This document shows, piece by piece, positions 24,710 through 33,905 of a DNA stretch of 64,000 nucleotides; position 1 is the first letter of the stretch, and the number at the start of each line of letters is the position of its first letter. Made by a program: the position numbers and the translations under genes. The notes beneath the pieces are model-generated. The model was not told the origin of the DNA, searched no databases, and saw only the letters and a program-made list of their open reading frames with translations. The stretch covers positions 744,001-808,000 of the forward strand of contig NZ_FOYT01000001.1 in NCBI RefSeq assembly GCF_900112175.1, written 5' to 3'. This DNA comes from Halogeometricum rufum. GTDB taxonomy: Archaea; Halobacteriota; Halobacteria; Halobacteriales; Haloferacaceae.

Positions 24710-25452
24710 CCGCACTCCGCGGCGGCGTCGTCTTCCTCACCCGACTCCCCGTCGGCGGCGGCGACGCGTCGTGGGAGGCGTTCCGACGCACGCCGCTGGC
24801 GTTCACGCTCGTCGGCTACCTCGTCGGTGGCCTCGCCGCCCTCCCCCTCCTGCTCCCCCTGCCCGTTCCCTCGGCGGCCGCGCTGTATCTCGCGACGCTG
24901 TACCTCCTCACGGGCGTCACGCACGCCGACGGCCTCGCTGACGTGGGCGACGCGGCGGCCGTCCACGGCGACGCCGAGGCGCGGCGCTCGGTGCTGAAGG
25001 ACTCCCAGACCGGCGTGGGCGGCGCGCTCGCACTCGGCGTCTCGCTGGTCGTCCTCGGACTGGGCGCCCTCGGCATCGCGGGGACGCTCCCCCGAACCGC
25101 GTTCGCCCTCGCGCTGGCGGCCGAAGTCGGCGCGAAGACGGGGATGGCGACGCTCGTCTGCACGGGCGAGAGCGCCCACGAGGGGATGGGGTCGGCGCTG
25201 CTCGACGTGAACGACGCGTCGAACCTGCTCCCCGTCGCCGTCGCCCTCCTCCCTCTCCTCCTCGTCGCGCCCGTCACGGGCGTCGCGGCCGTCGTCGCCG
25301 CGGCACTCGCGCCCGTCGGCGCGGCGCGACTGGTCGGTCGGTGGAGCGAGAACCACCTCGGGGGCGTCAGCGGCGACGTCCTCGGCGCGGCGAACGAACT
25401 CGGACGCGTCGCCGGCGTCCACGCGGGGGTGGTGGCGTGGACGCTCTTCTGA
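24700..25452 (+). CDS. cobS: Adenosylcobinamide-GDP ribazoletransferase (cobalamin synthase)
   Basis: 250 residues, mostly hydrophobic with about six to seven membrane helices. The catalytic acidic motif THADGLADVGDA follows the second hydrophobic block. The enzyme couples adenosylcobinamide-GDP to alpha-ribazole (phosphate), giving adenosylcobalamin (phosphate), at the membrane. GTG start at 24700 within the end of cbiB; the cobY GTG start lies inside its end. Confidence 0.92.
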   Translation: MVLTALRGGVVFLTRLPVGGGDASWEAFRRTPLAFTLVGYLVGGLAALPLLLPLPVPSAAALYLATLYLLTGVTHADGLADVGDAAAVHGDAEARRSVLKDSQTGVGGALALGVSLVVLGLGALGIAGTLPRTAFALALAAEVGAKTGMATLVCTGESAHEGMGSALLDVNDASNLLPVAVALLPLLLVAPVTGVAAVVAAALAPVGAARLVGRWSENHLGGVSGDVLGAANELGRVAGVHAGVVAWTLF

Positions 25453-26012
25453 TGTGCGGCGGCCGGGGGTCCCGCCTCGGCGGCGAGGCCGAGAAACCGC
25501 TCGTGCGCGTCTGCGGCGACCCGATGGTGGACCGCGTCGCCGCGGCGCTCGCGGCCAGTCGCGTCGAGACGGTCCACGCCGTCGTCTCCCCCGCGGCGCC
25601 CGAGACGGCGCGGCACGTCCGCGAGCGAGGCCTCTCCGTCGTCGAGACGGCCGGCGAGGGCTACGTCGCGGACCTGACCGACGCGCTCGAAGCGGTCGGG
25701 CGACCGGTCGTCACCGTCGCCGCCGACGTGCCGCACCTCGCACCGGACCACGTGGACGCGGCCGTCGACGAAGCGACGGCGGCGGCGGACGACGCCGTCT
25801 CCGTCACCGTCTGCGTCCCCGCGTCCCTGAAGCGTCGCCTCGGCGTCTCCGTGGACACGTCGTTCGAACGCGACGGCGAGGAACTCGCGCCGACCGGACT
25901 GAACGTCGTCGCCGGCGACCGCGACACCGTGCAGTTGACGTTCGACGACCGCCTCGCTGTGAACGTGAACCGACCGACGGACCTCGAACGCGCGGAGGCG
26001 CTGTGCGACTGA
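25437..26012 (+). CDS. cobY: GTP:adenosylcobinamide-phosphate guanylyltransferase
   Basis: 191 residues of the archaeal CobY family (the non-homologous replacement for bacterial CobU). It begins MDALLMCGGRGSRLGG, very like the start of characterised methanogen CobY, followed by EKPLVRVCG and the Asp in VAADVPHL. GTG at 25437 is chosen over the ATG at 25452, because the later start would remove the first beta strand of the nucleotide-binding fold. It transfers GMP from GTP to adenosylcobinamide phosphate. It overlaps cobS by 16 bases and cobT by 10. Confidence 0.92.
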   Translation: MDALLMCGGRGSRLGGEAEKPLVRVCGDPMVDRVAAALAASRVETVHAVVSPAAPETARHVRERGLSVVETAGEGYVADLTDALEAVGRPVVTVAADVPHLAPDHVDAAVDEATAAADDAVSVTVCVPASLKRRLGVSVDTSFERDGEELAPTGLNVVAGDRDTVQLTFDDRLAVNVNRPTDLERAEALCD

Positions 26013-26989
26013 TACTCGTCGCGGGGACGACCCGCACGGCGGAGCGAGACGGTATCAGCGCCGCCGGCGCGACGCGTGACCTCCTGCTCCACACGCCGAG
26101 CGCGGACGCCGAGATTCTGGTGTACGGCGACACCGTCCGCGCGCCGGTCACGCCCGTCAGTCCGTCCGGGTGTCCGACGCCCGCCGCCGTCACCCGCGCC
26201 GCCCGCGAACTGGTCGGCTTCGAGGTGACCGTCGTGGACGGCGGCCTCGCCCGACCGACGGGCGCGCCGACCGTCTCCGTGGGCGCGACACCCGGCCGCG
26301 ACATCGCCGAGGCGGACCCGGTGCAGACCGCCCCCGGCGCGTTCGCCGCCGCCCGCGAGTACGGCCGCGCGATTCCCGACGCCGAACTCGTCGTCGGCGA
26401 GACCATCCCCGGCGGGACGACGACGGCGATGGCCGTCCTCCGCGCCCTCGGCGAGGAGTGGCCCACCTCGTCGTCGCTGCCGGAGAACCCCGTCGAACTG
26501 AAGGAACGGGTGGTTGAGGCGGCGTTCGAGTCCTCGGAGATAGCGCCGGGGCAGGCGGCGCACACGCCCGAACTCGCCGTCCGGTTCGTCGGCGACCCGG
26601 TGTTGGCCGCCGCGAGCGGACTCGTCGCGGGCGCCGTCGAATCCGGGACGGCCGTGACGCTCGGCGGCGGGACGCAGATGCTCGCCGTCGCCGCCCTCGT
26701 CCGGCACGCGGGCGTCCTCGGTCCACTCACGCTCGCGACCACCTCCTACCTCGCGGCGGACGTGCCCGAACTCCGCGACGCGACGGACGCCCACGACGTG
26801 GCCCTCGTCGTCACCGACCCCGGCTTCGACGACGCAGGCCCGCTCTCGGCGTTCGCCGACGGCGTCGCCAAGGAGGGGGCGGCGATGGGCGGCGCACTCC
26901 ACCTCGCCGACCGGGCGGGGTCGCTGGCGGACGTGACGGAGGGAACGCTTGATGTGCTCTCCCGACTCCGAGGAGACTATGGACCCTGA
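26003..26989 (+). CDS. cobT: CobT-like nicotinate-nucleotide phosphoribosyltransferase (TIGR00303 family)
   Basis: 328 residues. Glycine-rich phosphate-binding segments are VVGETIPGGTTTAMAVL and TLGGGTQMLAVAAL. Family members transfer ribose phosphate from nicotinate mononucleotide to the lower-ligand base to make alpha-ribazole phosphate, although the archaeal branch is distant from bacterial CobT and its base specificity is not settled. GTG start at 26003. It overlaps cobD by 11 bases. Confidence 0.85.
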   Translation: MRLILVAGTTRTAERDGISAAGATRDLLLHTPSADAEILVYGDTVRAPVTPVSPSGCPTPAAVTRAARELVGFEVTVVDGGLARPTGAPTVSVGATPGRDIAEADPVQTAPGAFAAAREYGRAIPDAELVVGETIPGGTTTAMAVLRALGEEWPTSSSLPENPVELKERVVEAAFESSEIAPGQAAHTPELAVRFVGDPVLAAASGLVAGAVESGTAVTLGGGTQMLAVAALVRHAGVLGPLTLATTSYLAADVPELRDATDAHDVALVVTDPGFDDAGPLSAFADGVAKEGAAMGGALHLADRAGSLADVTEGTLDVLSRLRGDYGP

Positions 26990-28004
26990 CGCCGTCGCGG
27001 AGGTGTCGCGCGTCCCGCACGGCAGTTCCGACGACGTGAACCTCGTGGACTTCAGCGCCAACACGAACCCCGAACGCCCGCCTGGCGCGGCGTGTGCGTA
27101 CGAGTCGGCGTTCGCCGCCGCCGGCCGCTACCCGCCCGACGACTACACCGACTTCCGCGTCGCCGCCGGCGAGTACGTCGACTGCGACCCCCACCACGTC
27201 ACGCCGACGGCGGGCGGGATGGCCGCCCTCCGCCTCGCGTTCGGCGTCACCGTCGGCCCGGGCGACGACGTCCTCCTCCCCGAACCGAGTTTCGGCGAGT
27301 ACGACCGCGAGGTCAGACTGCAGGGCGCGACGCCCGTCGCCGTCGCCCACGACGAACTACTGGCGACGGACCCCGCCGACTACGCCGCCGTCGTCGTCTG
27401 CAACCCGAACAACCCGACGGGCGAGGCGTCCGACCCCGACGAACTCCGCGCGTACCTCGCGGACTGCCGCGCCGCGGACACCGTCCTCGTCGCCGACGAG
27501 GCGTTCCTCGACTTCACCGACTACCCGAGTCTCGCGGGCGAACCCGGCGTCGTCGTCGCCCGGTCGCTGACGAAGATGTTCGGGCTCCCGGGCCTCCGCG
27601 CGGGGTTCGCCGTCGCCACCGGCGAACTCGCGGACAGACTGGACGCCGCGCGGCCGCCGTGGGGGCTCTCGACGCCCGCCGCGGACGTGGGCGCCCACTG
27701 CATGCGCCAGTCCGAGTTCGTGGCGGAGACGAAGGCGCGCGTCCGGCGGGAACGCGAACGGATGCGCGACCGACTCTCGGCCGGGTTCGAGGTGTTCCCG
27801 TCGGACGCGCCGTTCCTCCTCCTCGGCGTGACCGGCGAGGGGGCGGCCGGCGACGCGGACGCCCTCCTCCGTCACGCCCGCGAACGCGGGTTCGCCCTCC
27901 GCGACGCGCGCACGTTCGAGACGCTCGACTCGCACGTCCGGGTGGCCGTCCGCCGCCCCGACGAGAACGACGACCTGGTGGAGGCGCTCCTGTCGTTCCC
28001 GTGA
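26979..28004 (+). CDS. cobD: L-threonine-O-3-phosphate decarboxylase (class I/II aminotransferase fold)
   Basis: 341 residues of fold-type I PLP enzyme. Visible motifs: [12 protein letters not shown] near the start, [17 protein letters not shown] with the aspartate facing the PLP nitrogen, and the PLP lysine in [15 protein letters not shown]. CobD makes (R)-1-amino-2-propanol phosphate, the substrate of CbiB. The upstream ATG at 26952 is possible, but the start at 26979 follows a better-looking coding stretch. Overlaps the cobT end and shares a GTGA junction with cbiZ. Confidence 0.88.
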   Translation: MDPDAVAEVSRVPHGSSDDVNLVDFSANTNPERPPGAACAYESAFAAAGRYPPDDYTDFRVAAGEYVDCDPHHVTPTAGGMAALRLAFGVTVGPGDDVLLPEPSFGEYDREVRLQGATPVAVAHDELLATDPADYAAVVVCNPNNPTGEASDPDELRAYLADCRAADTVLVADEAFLDFTDYPSLAGEPGVVVARSLTKMFGLPGLRAGFAVATGELADRLDAARPPWGLSTPAADVGAHCMRQSEFVAETKARVRRERERMRDRLSAGFEVFPSDAPFLLLGVTGEGAAGDADALLRHARERGFALRDARTFETLDSHVRVAVRRPDENDDLVEALLSFP

Positions 28005-28780
28005 CCGACCCCGTCTTCGAGTCGACCGTCCGCGACGGCGTCCTGCGACTCGCCCGCCCGGAGACGCGGTGGCTCTCGACGGGTCACGCCGGCGGCGCGT
28101 CGGTCGGACCCGTCGCGTACAACGTGAGCGTCCCCGAGGGCTGGGACGAGATGGACGTGGACGGCTACGTCGAACGCCGCCTCGACGCCGCGGGATTCGA
28201 CGAACGGGGCCCGACCCTCCTCACGGGCGTCTCGATGCGGCACGCCCGCCGCGCCCGCCTCGGCCCCGTCGAAGCCGTCGTCACCGCCGGCGTGTCGAAC
28301 CCCGCGGCGCTTCCGGTGGCCGAGTCCGCGCGGGACGCGCCGGTCCGCGCCGTCGACCCGACCGACGACGGTCCCGACGCGACCGAGGATGGCCCGCACG
28401 CGGGGACGGTGAACGTGTTCGTCGGCACGACGCGCGCCCTCGACGCGGGCGCACTCGCCAACCTCGTCGCCGTCGCCGCGGAGGCGAAGGCGGCGACCCT
28501 CCTCTCGCGGACGGGCTTTCCGGGGACGACGACGGACGCCGTCGTCGCCGCCTGCGACCCGGCGGGCGAGGCGACGCCGTACTCCGGAAGCGCCACGGAG
28601 GTCGGGTCGGCGGTCCGCGCGTGCGTCCGCGACGCCCTCTGCGCGTCGCTCGACGCCCGCTACGGAGCGTCGGACGACGCGGTTCCGGACTCCGTCGCCG
28701 ACGCCGCGCACGGCGTCGTCACCGACGACAGCGCGGCCGTCTCGATTCTCACCGACGAGAACGACGGCGAAGCGCTTTAG
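28001..28780 (+). CDS. cbiZ: Adenosylcobinamide amidohydrolase (corrinoid salvage)
   Basis: 259 residues of the CbiZ family, which cleaves the aminopropanol tail from scavenged (pseudo)cobinamides to return cobyric acid to the pathway. Conserved segments are [28 protein letters not shown] and [12 protein letters not shown]. It lets the cell rebuild environmental corrinoids into its own cobamide. GTG start, four-base overlap with cobD. Confidence 0.9.
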   Translation: MTDPVFESTVRDGVLRLARPETRWLSTGHAGGASVGPVAYNVSVPEGWDEMDVDGYVERRLDAAGFDERGPTLLTGVSMRHARRARLGPVEAVVTAGVSNPAALPVAESARDAPVRAVDPTDDGPDATEDGPHAGTVNVFVGTTRALDAGALANLVAVAAEAKAATLLSRTGFPGTTTDAVVAACDPAGEATPYSGSATEVGSAVRACVRDALCASLDARYGASDDAVPDSVADAAHGVVTDDSAAVSILTDENDGEAL

Positions 28781-28804
28781 CGGCGACGCGACGAGGGGCG
28801 GACG

Positions 28805-30142
28805 ATGACCGACGCACCGGTGCCGGCCGACCTGCCCGGCGTCGTCCTCGCCGGGACGGCCTCCGGCGTGGGCAAGACCGTCGCCACGCTCGCGGTCTGT
28901 CGCGCCCTCGAACGCGAGGGGCGCACGCCCGTCGCGGCGAAGGCCGGCCCCGACTTCATCGACCCCAGTCACCACGCCGCGACTCTGGAGACGCCGTCGC
29001 GCACGCTCGACCCGTGGTTGGCCGACGACGACGGCCTGAAGCGGACGTACGCCCGCGGCGCGCGCGACGGCGACGTCTGCGTCGTCGAGGGGATGATGGG
29101 GCTGTACGACGGCGACGTGAGCACCGCCGCCGTCGCCGCGAAACTCGACCTGCCGGTGGTCCTCGTCGTCGACGCCGCCGCCGGGATGGAGAGCGTCGCG
29201 GCGACGGCGCTGGGGTTCCGCGCCTACGCCGACCGGATGGACTACGACGTCGACGTGGCGGGCCTCCTCGCCGCCCGCGCCCGCGGCGGCAGGCACGAAC
29301 AGGGCATCGCGGACGCCATCCCGGTCGAGATGCACTACGTCGGCCGGACGCCGCCGCTGGACGGCCTCGAAGTTCCGGAGCGACACCTCGGCCTCCACGG
29401 CGGCGACGAGGCCCCGGTGGACGAGGACGCCCTCGACGCGGCGGCGCGACACGTCGACACCGCCGAACTCCTTCGCCTCGCCCGCCGGCCGCGCGTGGAC
29501 GCGCCGCCGGACCGCCCCGCCGACCCGACGGACGTCACCGTCGCCGTCGCCACCGACGACGCCTTCAAGTTCGTCTACCCGTCGGTCCGCGAACGCCTCG
29601 CCGCGCGGGCGACGGTCGAACCGTTCGCCCCCGTCGCGGGCGACGACCTGCCCGACTGCGACGCCGTCTACCTCCCCGGCGGCTACCCCGAACGCCACGC
29701 CGCCGCCATCGCCGACGCGCCCGCCCTCTCGTCCATCGCCGACCGGGCGGCCGAGGGCCTGCCGGTGGTCGGCGAGTGCGGCGGCACGATGGTCCTCGGC
29801 GAGACGCTGACGACGGCCGACGGCGACGACCACGAGATGGCGGGCGTCCTCCCCGTCTCGACGACCCTCACGGACCGGCCCGTCGCCCTCGACCACGTGG
29901 GACTCCGCGCCCGCCGGGACTCGCCGGTCGCATCCGCGGGGGAGACGGTCCGCGGCCACGAGTTCCACTACTCGGCGGCGACGGCCGCCCCCGACGCCCG
30001 CTACGCGTTCGAGGTGGTCCGCGGCGCGGGCGTCGACGGCGCGAACGACGGCCTCCTCGAACATCGGACGGTCGGCACCTACGCGCACTTCCACGCCGAG
30101 TCCGGCGCGTTCGACGCGTTCGTCGAGTCGGCGCGGCGGTAG
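28805..30142 (+). CDS. cbiA: Cobyrinate a,c-diamide synthase
   Basis: 445 residues. An N-terminal ATPase/amidoligase domain with P-loop GTASGVGKT at residues 16-25 and [13 protein letters not shown], and a C-terminal class-I-like glutamine amidotransferase domain ([11 protein letters not shown], nucleophile in GECGGTM, HEFHYS). It amidates carboxylates a and c of cobyrinic acid using glutamine and ATP. Twenty-four bases after cbiZ, so in the same transcription unit. Confidence 0.92.
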   Translation: MTDAPVPADLPGVVLAGTASGVGKTVATLAVCRALEREGRTPVAAKAGPDFIDPSHHAATLETPSRTLDPWLADDDGLKRTYARGARDGDVCVVEGMMGLYDGDVSTAAVAAKLDLPVVLVVDAAAGMESVAATALGFRAYADRMDYDVDVAGLLAARARGGRHEQGIADAIPVEMHYVGRTPPLDGLEVPERHLGLHGGDEAPVDEDALDAAARHVDTAELLRLARRPRVDAPPDRPADPTDVTVAVATDDAFKFVYPSVRERLAARATVEPFAPVAGDDLPDCDAVYLPGGYPERHAAAIADAPALSSIADRAAEGLPVVGECGGTMVLGETLTTADGDDHEMAGVLPVSTTLTDRPVALDHVGLRARRDSPVASAGETVRGHEFHYSAATAAPDARYAFEVVRGAGVDGANDGLLEHRTVGTYAHFHAESGAFDAFVESARR

Positions 30143-30177
30143 TCGGTCCGTCCGGCGGTCGCTCGCTCTTGTCGCCG

Positions 30178-31511
30178 CTAGTTCGACTCGCCGGCGCGTT
30201 CGACCGCGAACTCGTACGCCGTCCCGTCGATGCGGAGTCGCCGCGTCGTCGACTCGTGCCCCACGACGCCGTCGGCGGCGTGGTCGTCCGTCCGGAGGAC
30301 GACGCGTTCGACGCCGGACTCGAAGAACGGCACCGTGTTCCGTATCCCGCGCAGGCCGCCGGCGAACCCGCCCGACTGCATCACCTGTTCGACCAGTCGG
30401 ACCGTCTCCGCGGCGTCGACGCGCGTCGCCGTCACCGTCGCGTCGGGCGGGTGTTCGTCGTCGCCGTACCGCGGCGACGTGACCGTCACCGTCGCCCCGT
30501 CGCGTTCGGCCGTCACGTCGGCCGTCGGTTCGACCGACGCGGGGGCGGCGTCTATCTCGACCAGTGCGGCGGTGGCGTCCGTCTCGTCGCCGTAGCCGGC
30601 GACCATCGCGTACCGGCCGCCGCCGAGGTGCCCCGCGTCGAGGCCCTCGTCGTCGCACGGGACGGCGGCCCCGTGGAACGCCCGGAGCGGGAACGACTTC
30701 GTCGCCCCCGGCGGGAGGACGCGGCAGTCGGAGGTGTGAATTCGCGGCGCGACGTGGAACCACTCGCCGTCGTGCAGTTTGTACAGGTTCCAGTGGCCGC
30801 ACTCGACGCGCCCCCGCGAGTGGTTCACGAACTCGAAGTCGACCCGTCCGGGGAGCGAGATGCGCTCCGCGCTCGGCCGGACGTACGTCGTCGTCGCCGC
30901 GTCCGCCTCGTGGAACCACCCGACGGACTCTCGGAGGGGCGGGACGGACGCGCCCGCGAACCGCGACTCGCCCTCGGGGCCGGGCGACTCGGCGTCCCAG
31001 ACGGTCAGGCCGAACCCGCCGTCGCGCCACGAGAAGTCGTACCGACCGGTCGGGCGGCCGTACCGCGTCCCCTCGGGGCGGCCCAACAGAACGTACTCGC
31101 CGCGAATCCACTCCCTCGGACCGAGGCGGAGACGTTCCGGGAGCCACACCTCCCGCTTCGGCGCGGCGAGTCGCCACGTCCCGTCGTCGGCGAGTTCGTA
31201 GTCGGGCACCCGGCGGACGACGTCGTGGTCCGCCGTCGGCGCCAGTACGAGGTCCGTCCGGTAGCCCGCGTCGCGGAGCGACTCGTCGTCGCTGCCCCGC
31301 GGCCCGCGGCCGATGCTCCCGCCGCGGCCGAACGGCGGCGTCTCGTCCAGTCGAAACGTGTTGCCGACGTCGCTCGCGTTCCGCAGGAGGAAGACGAGGC
31401 ACGCGGGGTGGTCGGGCGTCGCCGTCGCTCTCGTGGGACGCCGACGAACCGGTCCGGTTCGACAGCGTCTGAGAACTCGTCGCCTTCTTGTCCGCCCGCG
31501 CGAAGCGTCAC
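30178..31511 (-). CDS. Conserved haloarchaeal beta-rich protein, N-terminus unclear (possible frameshift)
   Basis: About 415 residues are confidently coding, from [15 protein letters not shown] (near 31420) to the end at ERAGESN. The body contains beta-sandwich-like segments ([31 protein letters not shown]), recalling exported adhesin-like or protease-inhibitor folds, but no signal peptide or family was found. No start codon lies in the first part of the coding frame except an ATG at 31515, which would give an Arg-rich, non-halophilic N-terminus and overlap the divergent cobA start. In another frame a GTG at 31511 gives an acidic, typical start ([20 protein letters not shown]). A one- or two-base indel near 31435 would join the two. 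Confidence 0.55.
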
Positions 31512-31513
31512 CC

Positions 31514-32221
31514 ATGAGCGACGGCACGAGCGACGAGCGACCCGACTCGCCCGCGGAGACGCGACGGAACACGCCCGGCGGCGGCGTCTCGCCCGCGGCG
31601 GCCGACATCGAACCCGCCGCGCCCGACGAGTTCGGTCTCGTGCAGGCGTGGTGGGGCGACGGCAAGGGCAAGACCACCGCCGCGCTGGGGATGGCGTTCC
31701 GCGCCGCGGGCCACGGCTACCGCGTCCACCTCCTCCAGTTCATGAAGGGCGGGGCCGACTCCGTCGAGGACGTGCGCGGCGAGTACAACGCCATCGCGGC
31801 CCTCCCCGGCATCTCCCACGAGAACACCGGTCACTACGGCTGGAAGGGCCTCATGGACGGCTCCGACGACGACGAACACGCGGCGAAGGCGCGCGCGGCG
31901 TTCGAGCGGACGACGGAACTGGTCGACGCCGCGGGCGAGGCGGACCTGACGGCACCGCTCCCCCTCGACGGCCCGCCGGAAGACGGCGTCCACATGCTGG
32001 TGCTGGACGAGGTGCTGTACGCCGTCGAGATGGGGCTGGTAGCCGAGGACGAACTCCTCGAACTGGTCGAATCGAAACCCGCCGACCTCGAACTCGTGCT
32101 GACCGGCGGCCACGAGGAGCCGACGTTCCTCCTCGACGCGGCCGACCTGGTGACCGAGGTGCGGAAGGTCAAGCACCCGTTCGACGCCGGGACGCGGGCG
32201 CGGAAGGGAACCGAGTACTGA
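31514..32221 (+). CDS. cobA: Cob(I)yrinic acid a,c-diamide adenosyltransferase (CobA type)
   Basis: 235 residues. A ~40-residue low-complexity, acidic N-terminal extension precedes the CobA/BtuR core, which has P-loop [39 protein letters not shown] and VLTGGHEEP. It adds the adenosyl group of ATP to cobalt(I) of corrinoids. It overlaps the cbiP start by one base (TGATG). Confidence 0.9.
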   Translation: MSDGTSDERPDSPAETRRNTPGGGVSPAAADIEPAAPDEFGLVQAWWGDGKGKTTAALGMAFRAAGHGYRVHLLQFMKGGADSVEDVRGEYNAIAALPGISHENTGHYGWKGLMDGSDDDEHAAKARAAFERTTELVDAAGEADLTAPLPLDGPPEDGVHMLVLDEVLYAVEMGLVAEDELLELVESKPADLELVLTGGHEEPTFLLDAADLVTEVRKVKHPFDAGTRARKGTEY

Positions 32222-33894
32222 TGGGCGACGGCGCGTCCGGTTCGGAACGCGACGGAGACGAGGACGGCGACGCCGGCGGCGCGCGGACGCTCCTCGTCGC
32301 GGGCACGGCGAGTCACGTCGGCAAGAGCACCGTCGCTGCCGGCCTCTGCCGACTGCTCGCCGACCGGGGGGTGAGCGTCGCGCCGTTCAAGGCGCAGAAC
32401 ATGAGCAACAACGCCCGCGCGGTGCCCGTCGCGCCGGCCGTCGCCGGCGGCGGTCGTTCGGACCCGGACACGGACGCGGACGCCGCCGACACCGCGCGCA
32501 CCGGCGACGCGTTCGGCGAAATCGGCGTCTCCCAGTACGCGCAGGCCCGCGCCGCCCGCGTGACGCCGACGACGGACCACAACCCGGTCCTCCTGAAACC
32601 CCGCGGCGAGGGGGAGTCGCAGTTGGTCGTGAACGGCCGCCCCACCGGGAACCACGCCGCGAGCGACTACTACGAGGCTGGCTGGCACCGCGCCCGCGAC
32701 GCCGCCGCGGCGGCCCACGCGCGACTCGCCGAGCGACACGACGTGGTCGTCGCCGAGGGCGCGGGGTCCATCGCGGAGATAAACCTCCACGACCGCGACC
32801 TGGCGAACGTCGAGACGGCGCGCTTCGCCGACGCCGACGTGATTCTCGTCGCCGACATCGACCGCGGCGGCGCGTTCGCCTCGCTGGTCGGCACGCTCGA
32901 ACTCGTCCCCGAGGACGTGCGCGAACGCGTCGTCGGCGCGGTGGTGACGAAGTTCCGCGGCGACGAGTCGATTCTGACGCCCGGCCTCGACGCGTTCGCG
33001 GACCGGACGGGCGTCCCCGTCCTCGGCGTCCTTCCGTACGACGACCCCGGACTCCCCGAGGAGGACAGCGTCGCCCTCCCGACGGCGGGCGAACGGGCCG
33101 TCGCGGGGACCTCCGGAGACGCGTCCGGCGGCGGGGGCGGGACCGACGCCACAGTCACCGTCGCCGTCCCGCGCCTCCCCCGCGTCTCGAACGCGACGGA
33201 CCTCGAACCGCTGGCGGCCGAACCCGGCGTCCGCGTCGCGTACGTTCCGCTCGACGCCGACCTCGCGGACGCCGACGCCGTCGTCCTCCCGGGGTCGAAG
33301 AACACCGCCGACGACCTGCGCGCCTGCCGCGAGGCGGGCCTGCACGACCGACTCAGCGCCTTTTCGGGGCCGGTCGTCGGCCTCTGCGGCGGCTACCAAC
33401 TGCTCGGCGAACGCCTCCTGAACGTCGGCGCGGAGAGCGTCCGCGGGGGCGGCGAACGCCCCGGCTTCGGCCTGCTCCCGGTCGAGACGACGTTCGCCGA
33501 GGACAAGCGCGTCGCGCCCGTGGCGTGGCGGTTCGACGGCGTCGGACCGTTCGCCGGGTTCGAGGGCCGCGTCTCGGGCTACGAGATTCACACGGGCCGG
33601 ACGCGCGTCGTCGAGACGGCGAAGAACGGAGAGGAATCGGGGCTCACGACGCCGTTCGCCGCCGACGGCCGCGACGGCGCGTCGCTCGGCGTCGCCCGCG
33701 GCCGCGTCGTCGGGACGTACCTGCACGGCCTGTTCGAGAACGACGGCGTCAGGGACGCCTTCTGCGACCACCTGTTCGACGCCGCGGACTCACCGCGTCC
33801 CGAACGAGGCGGCGACGACGACTCGCCGTACGACCGCGCGGCCGCCCTCGTCGCCCGCCTCGACCTCGGACCGGTCGGCCTCGGCGACGGTTGA
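32221..33894 (+). CDS. cbiP: Adenosylcobyric acid synthase (glutamine-hydrolysing)
   Basis: 557 residues, somewhat longer than the usual ~490-510 because of a variable acidic N-terminus and two low-complexity loops (residues ~76-100 and ~295-315). P-loop [41 protein letters not shown] and the glutamine amidotransferase nucleophile in [11 protein letters not shown] are all present, with [10 protein letters not shown] near the end. It amidates carboxylates b, d, e and g. Directly follows cobA in one unit. Confidence 0.93.
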   Translation: MGDGASGSERDGDEDGDAGGARTLLVAGTASHVGKSTVAAGLCRLLADRGVSVAPFKAQNMSNNARAVPVAPAVAGGGRSDPDTDADAADTARTGDAFGEIGVSQYAQARAARVTPTTDHNPVLLKPRGEGESQLVVNGRPTGNHAASDYYEAGWHRARDAAAAAHARLAERHDVVVAEGAGSIAEINLHDRDLANVETARFADADVILVADIDRGGAFASLVGTLELVPEDVRERVVGAVVTKFRGDESILTPGLDAFADRTGVPVLGVLPYDDPGLPEEDSVALPTAGERAVAGTSGDASGGGGGTDATVTVAVPRLPRVSNATDLEPLAAEPGVRVAYVPLDADLADADAVVLPGSKNTADDLRACREAGLHDRLSAFSGPVVGLCGGYQLLGERLLNVGAESVRGGGERPGFGLLPVETTFAEDKRVAPVAWRFDGVGPFAGFEGRVSGYEIHTGRTRVVETAKNGEESGLTTPFAADGRDGASLGVARGRVVGTYLHGLFENDGVRDAFCDHLFDAADSPRPERGGDDDSPYDRAAALVARLDLGPVGLGDG

Positions 33895-33905
33895 GGCGCG
33901 TCGGC

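Noticed and set aside
25452-26012. ATG at 25452 as the cobY start
   Set aside because: It would delete MDALL, the first beta strand of the nucleotidyltransferase fold; the GTG at 25437 restores the family N-terminus.
30564-31472. Plus-strand frame ending in an acidic [11 protein letters not shown] tail
   Set aside because: Only the last dozen residues look halophilic; the rest is Arg-rich and antisense to the beta-rich protein gene.
28069-33894. A single open frame of 1941 codons on the plus strand
   Set aside because: Only the last 557 codons (cbiP from 32221) show halophilic protein composition. The rest is Arg/Pro/Gly-rich and overlaps cbiZ, cbiA and cobA in other frames; GC-rich DNA rarely shows stops in the wrong frame.
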